In this document: one piece after another, positions 4,588-5,405 of the stretch
Layout: each line of letters opens with the position of its first letter
How positions within the stretch are numbered: position 1 is the first letter of the stretch
NCBI GenBank assembly: GCA_964245015.1
Contig: CAXTMA010000288.1
Coordinates: 1-5,405 of the forward strand
Length of the DNA stretch: 5,405 nt
Source: RH-AL1 sp964245015
GTDB lineage: Bacteria > Pseudomonadota > Alphaproteobacteria > Rhizobiales > Beijerinckiaceae
Direction: 5' to 3'
Position numbers and translations under genes: made by a program
Notes under the pieces: model-generated
The model's database searches: none
What the model saw: only the letters and a program-made list of their open reading frames with translations
What the model was told of the DNA's origin: nothing

Positions 4588-5405
4588 TCATGCTTGGCCG
4601 ACCAGCATCCGGGTGCGACCTTCCTCGGTGTGCACCACCTCCTCGGCCGGGATGGTGAAATCCCGGTTGTAGTTGAAGGTATGGCCGATCGCCGTCACCA
4701 GGATGCCGATGAAGGACAGAGCGGCCAGCCACCACACGTACCAGATCATGGCCACGCCGAAAGCGAGGGCAAGGCCGGCGAGGATCACGCCGGCTGACGT
4801 GTTCTTGGGCATGTGGATGGGACGGAAGCCTTCCAGCGGCCGGGAATATCCGCGCTTCTTCATGTCGGTCCATGCATCGAGGTCGTGGATGATCGGCGTG
4901 AAGGCGAAGTTGTATTCCGGCGGCGGCGAGGAGGTCGACCATTCCAGCGTACGCCCGTCCCAGGGATCGCCGCTCACGTCGCGCAATGCTTCACGGTTGC
5001 GGACGCTGACGTAGATCTGGATCAGGAAGGACACGATGCCGACCAGGATCAGCACGGCGCCGAAGGCGGCGAGCACGAACCAGATCTGCAGCGAGCGGTC
5101 GTCGAAGTGGTTCTGGCGCCGCGTCACGCCCAGCAGCCCGAGCACGTAAAGGGGCATGAAGGCGAAGTAGAAGCCGATCGTCCAGAACCAGAACGACATC
5201 TTGCCCCAGAACGGATCGAGCTTGAAGCCGAAGGCCTTCGGGAACCAGTAGGTGGTGCCGGCCATCAGCCCGAACAGCACGCCGCCGATGATGACGTTGT
5301 GGAAGTGCGCGACAAGGAACAGCGAGTTGTGCAGCACGAAGTCGGCCGGGGGCACGGCGAGCAGCACGCCGGTCATGCCGCCGATGACGAAGGTGACCAT
5401 GAAGC
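4588..5405 (-). CDS. cyoB: Cytochrome bo3 ubiquinol oxidase subunit I, C-terminal part
   Basis: Subunit I carries the heme-copper active site that oxidises ubiquinol, reduces oxygen and pumps protons across the inner membrane. The window holds the last 271 residues of about 660; the start lies beyond the right edge. Numbered from Met 5400, VAHFHNVIIGG (30-40) contains H32 and H34, which correspond to E. coli H419 (high-spin heme ligand) and H421 (low-spin heme b ligand). R94-R95 in GVTRRQ align with heme-propionate-binding R481-R482 without any gap. The loop signature GDPWDGRTLEWSTSSPPP (144-161) with YNF, and HMPKN (196-200), are typical of CyoB/QoxB and separate it from cytochrome c oxidase CtaD. 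Several helices follow, including a C-terminal pair (about 203-238) characteristic of the quinol oxidase form. The visible residues show no damage. Whether the high-spin heme is O or A cannot be told here. Confidence 0.97.
   Translation of the reverse strand, partial: FMVTFVIGGMTGVLLAVPPADFVLHNSLFLVAHFHNVIIGGVLFGLMAGTTYWFPKAFGFKLDPFWGKMSFWFWTIGFYFAFMPLYVLGLLGVTRRQNHFDDRSLQIWFVLAAFGAVLILVGIVSFLIQIYVSVRNREALRDVSGDPWDGRTLEWSTSSPPPEYNFAFTPIIHDLDAWTDMKKRGYSRPLEGFRPIHMPKNTSAGVILAGLALAFGVAMIWYVWWLAALSFIGILVTAIGHTFNYNRDFTIPAEEVVHTEEGRTRMLVGQA

Noticed and set aside
2798..4658. Several plus-strand open frames opposite SURF1, cyoD and cyoC
   Set aside because: All are shadows of strongly supported membrane-protein genes and have compositions such as His/Gln/Arg/Gly runs expected of antisense reading.
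1..5405. CRISPR arrays, tRNA or rRNA genes, insertion sequences, phage genes or attachment sites
   Set aside because: None was seen: no spaced direct repeats, no transposase-like frame with terminal repeats, and almost all sequence is accounted for by core metabolic and stress genes.

Overview
The window is a GC-rich stretch in which every supported gene lies on the minus strand, so transcription runs from the right edge to the left. Gene content, codon bias and the order cyoB-cyoC-cyoD-SURF1 suggest an alphaproteobacterium. That is an inference from gene layout and protein character; no rRNA or other phylogenetic marker is present.

Right part (about 5405 to 2657): the distal end of a cytochrome bo3-type (heme-copper) ubiquinol oxidase operon. 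It holds the C-terminal 271 residues of subunit I (cyoB), complete subunit III (cyoC), complete subunit IV (cyoD) and a SURF1-family assembly factor. Spacing is tight: 25 nt between cyoB and cyoC, a 4-nt ATGA overlap between cyoC and cyoD, and 38 nt between cyoD and SURF1. The first three encode parts of a proton-pumping terminal quinol oxidase of the inner membrane. The SURF1 protein probably helps mature its heme-copper centre. cyoA and the first part of cyoB would lie beyond the right edge.

Middle (2656 to 2428): a 229-nt intergenic region with no convincing gene. On the minus strand it carries a good sigma-54-like -24/-12 element (GG-N10-GC) about 60 nt before the predicted prkA transcript start codon. 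About 78 bp upstream of the predicted start site is a 24-bp near-perfect dyad plus a third copy of its half-site, which looks like an enhancer site for a sigma-54 activator. No U-tract terminator is visible after SURF1.

Left part (2427 to 1): prkA (AAA+ PrkA/YeaG serine-kinase family) followed by yeaH (DUF444, VWA-type), the first two genes of the widespread prkA-yeaH-spoVR stress cluster. prkA contains a 100-N assembly gap. By family length the gap should hide roughly 210 codons, so 100 is a placeholder and not a measured length. Between prkA and yeaH lie 127 nt containing a 44-codon frame joined to both neighbours by ATGA overlaps, and a strong imperfect hairpin. yeaH runs off the left edge after 299 codons.

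Most of the window is a conventional respiratory operon next to a conventional stress-kinase operon. The parts most worth checking are the candidate sigma-54 control region of prkA and the small frame and hairpin between prkA and yeaH.
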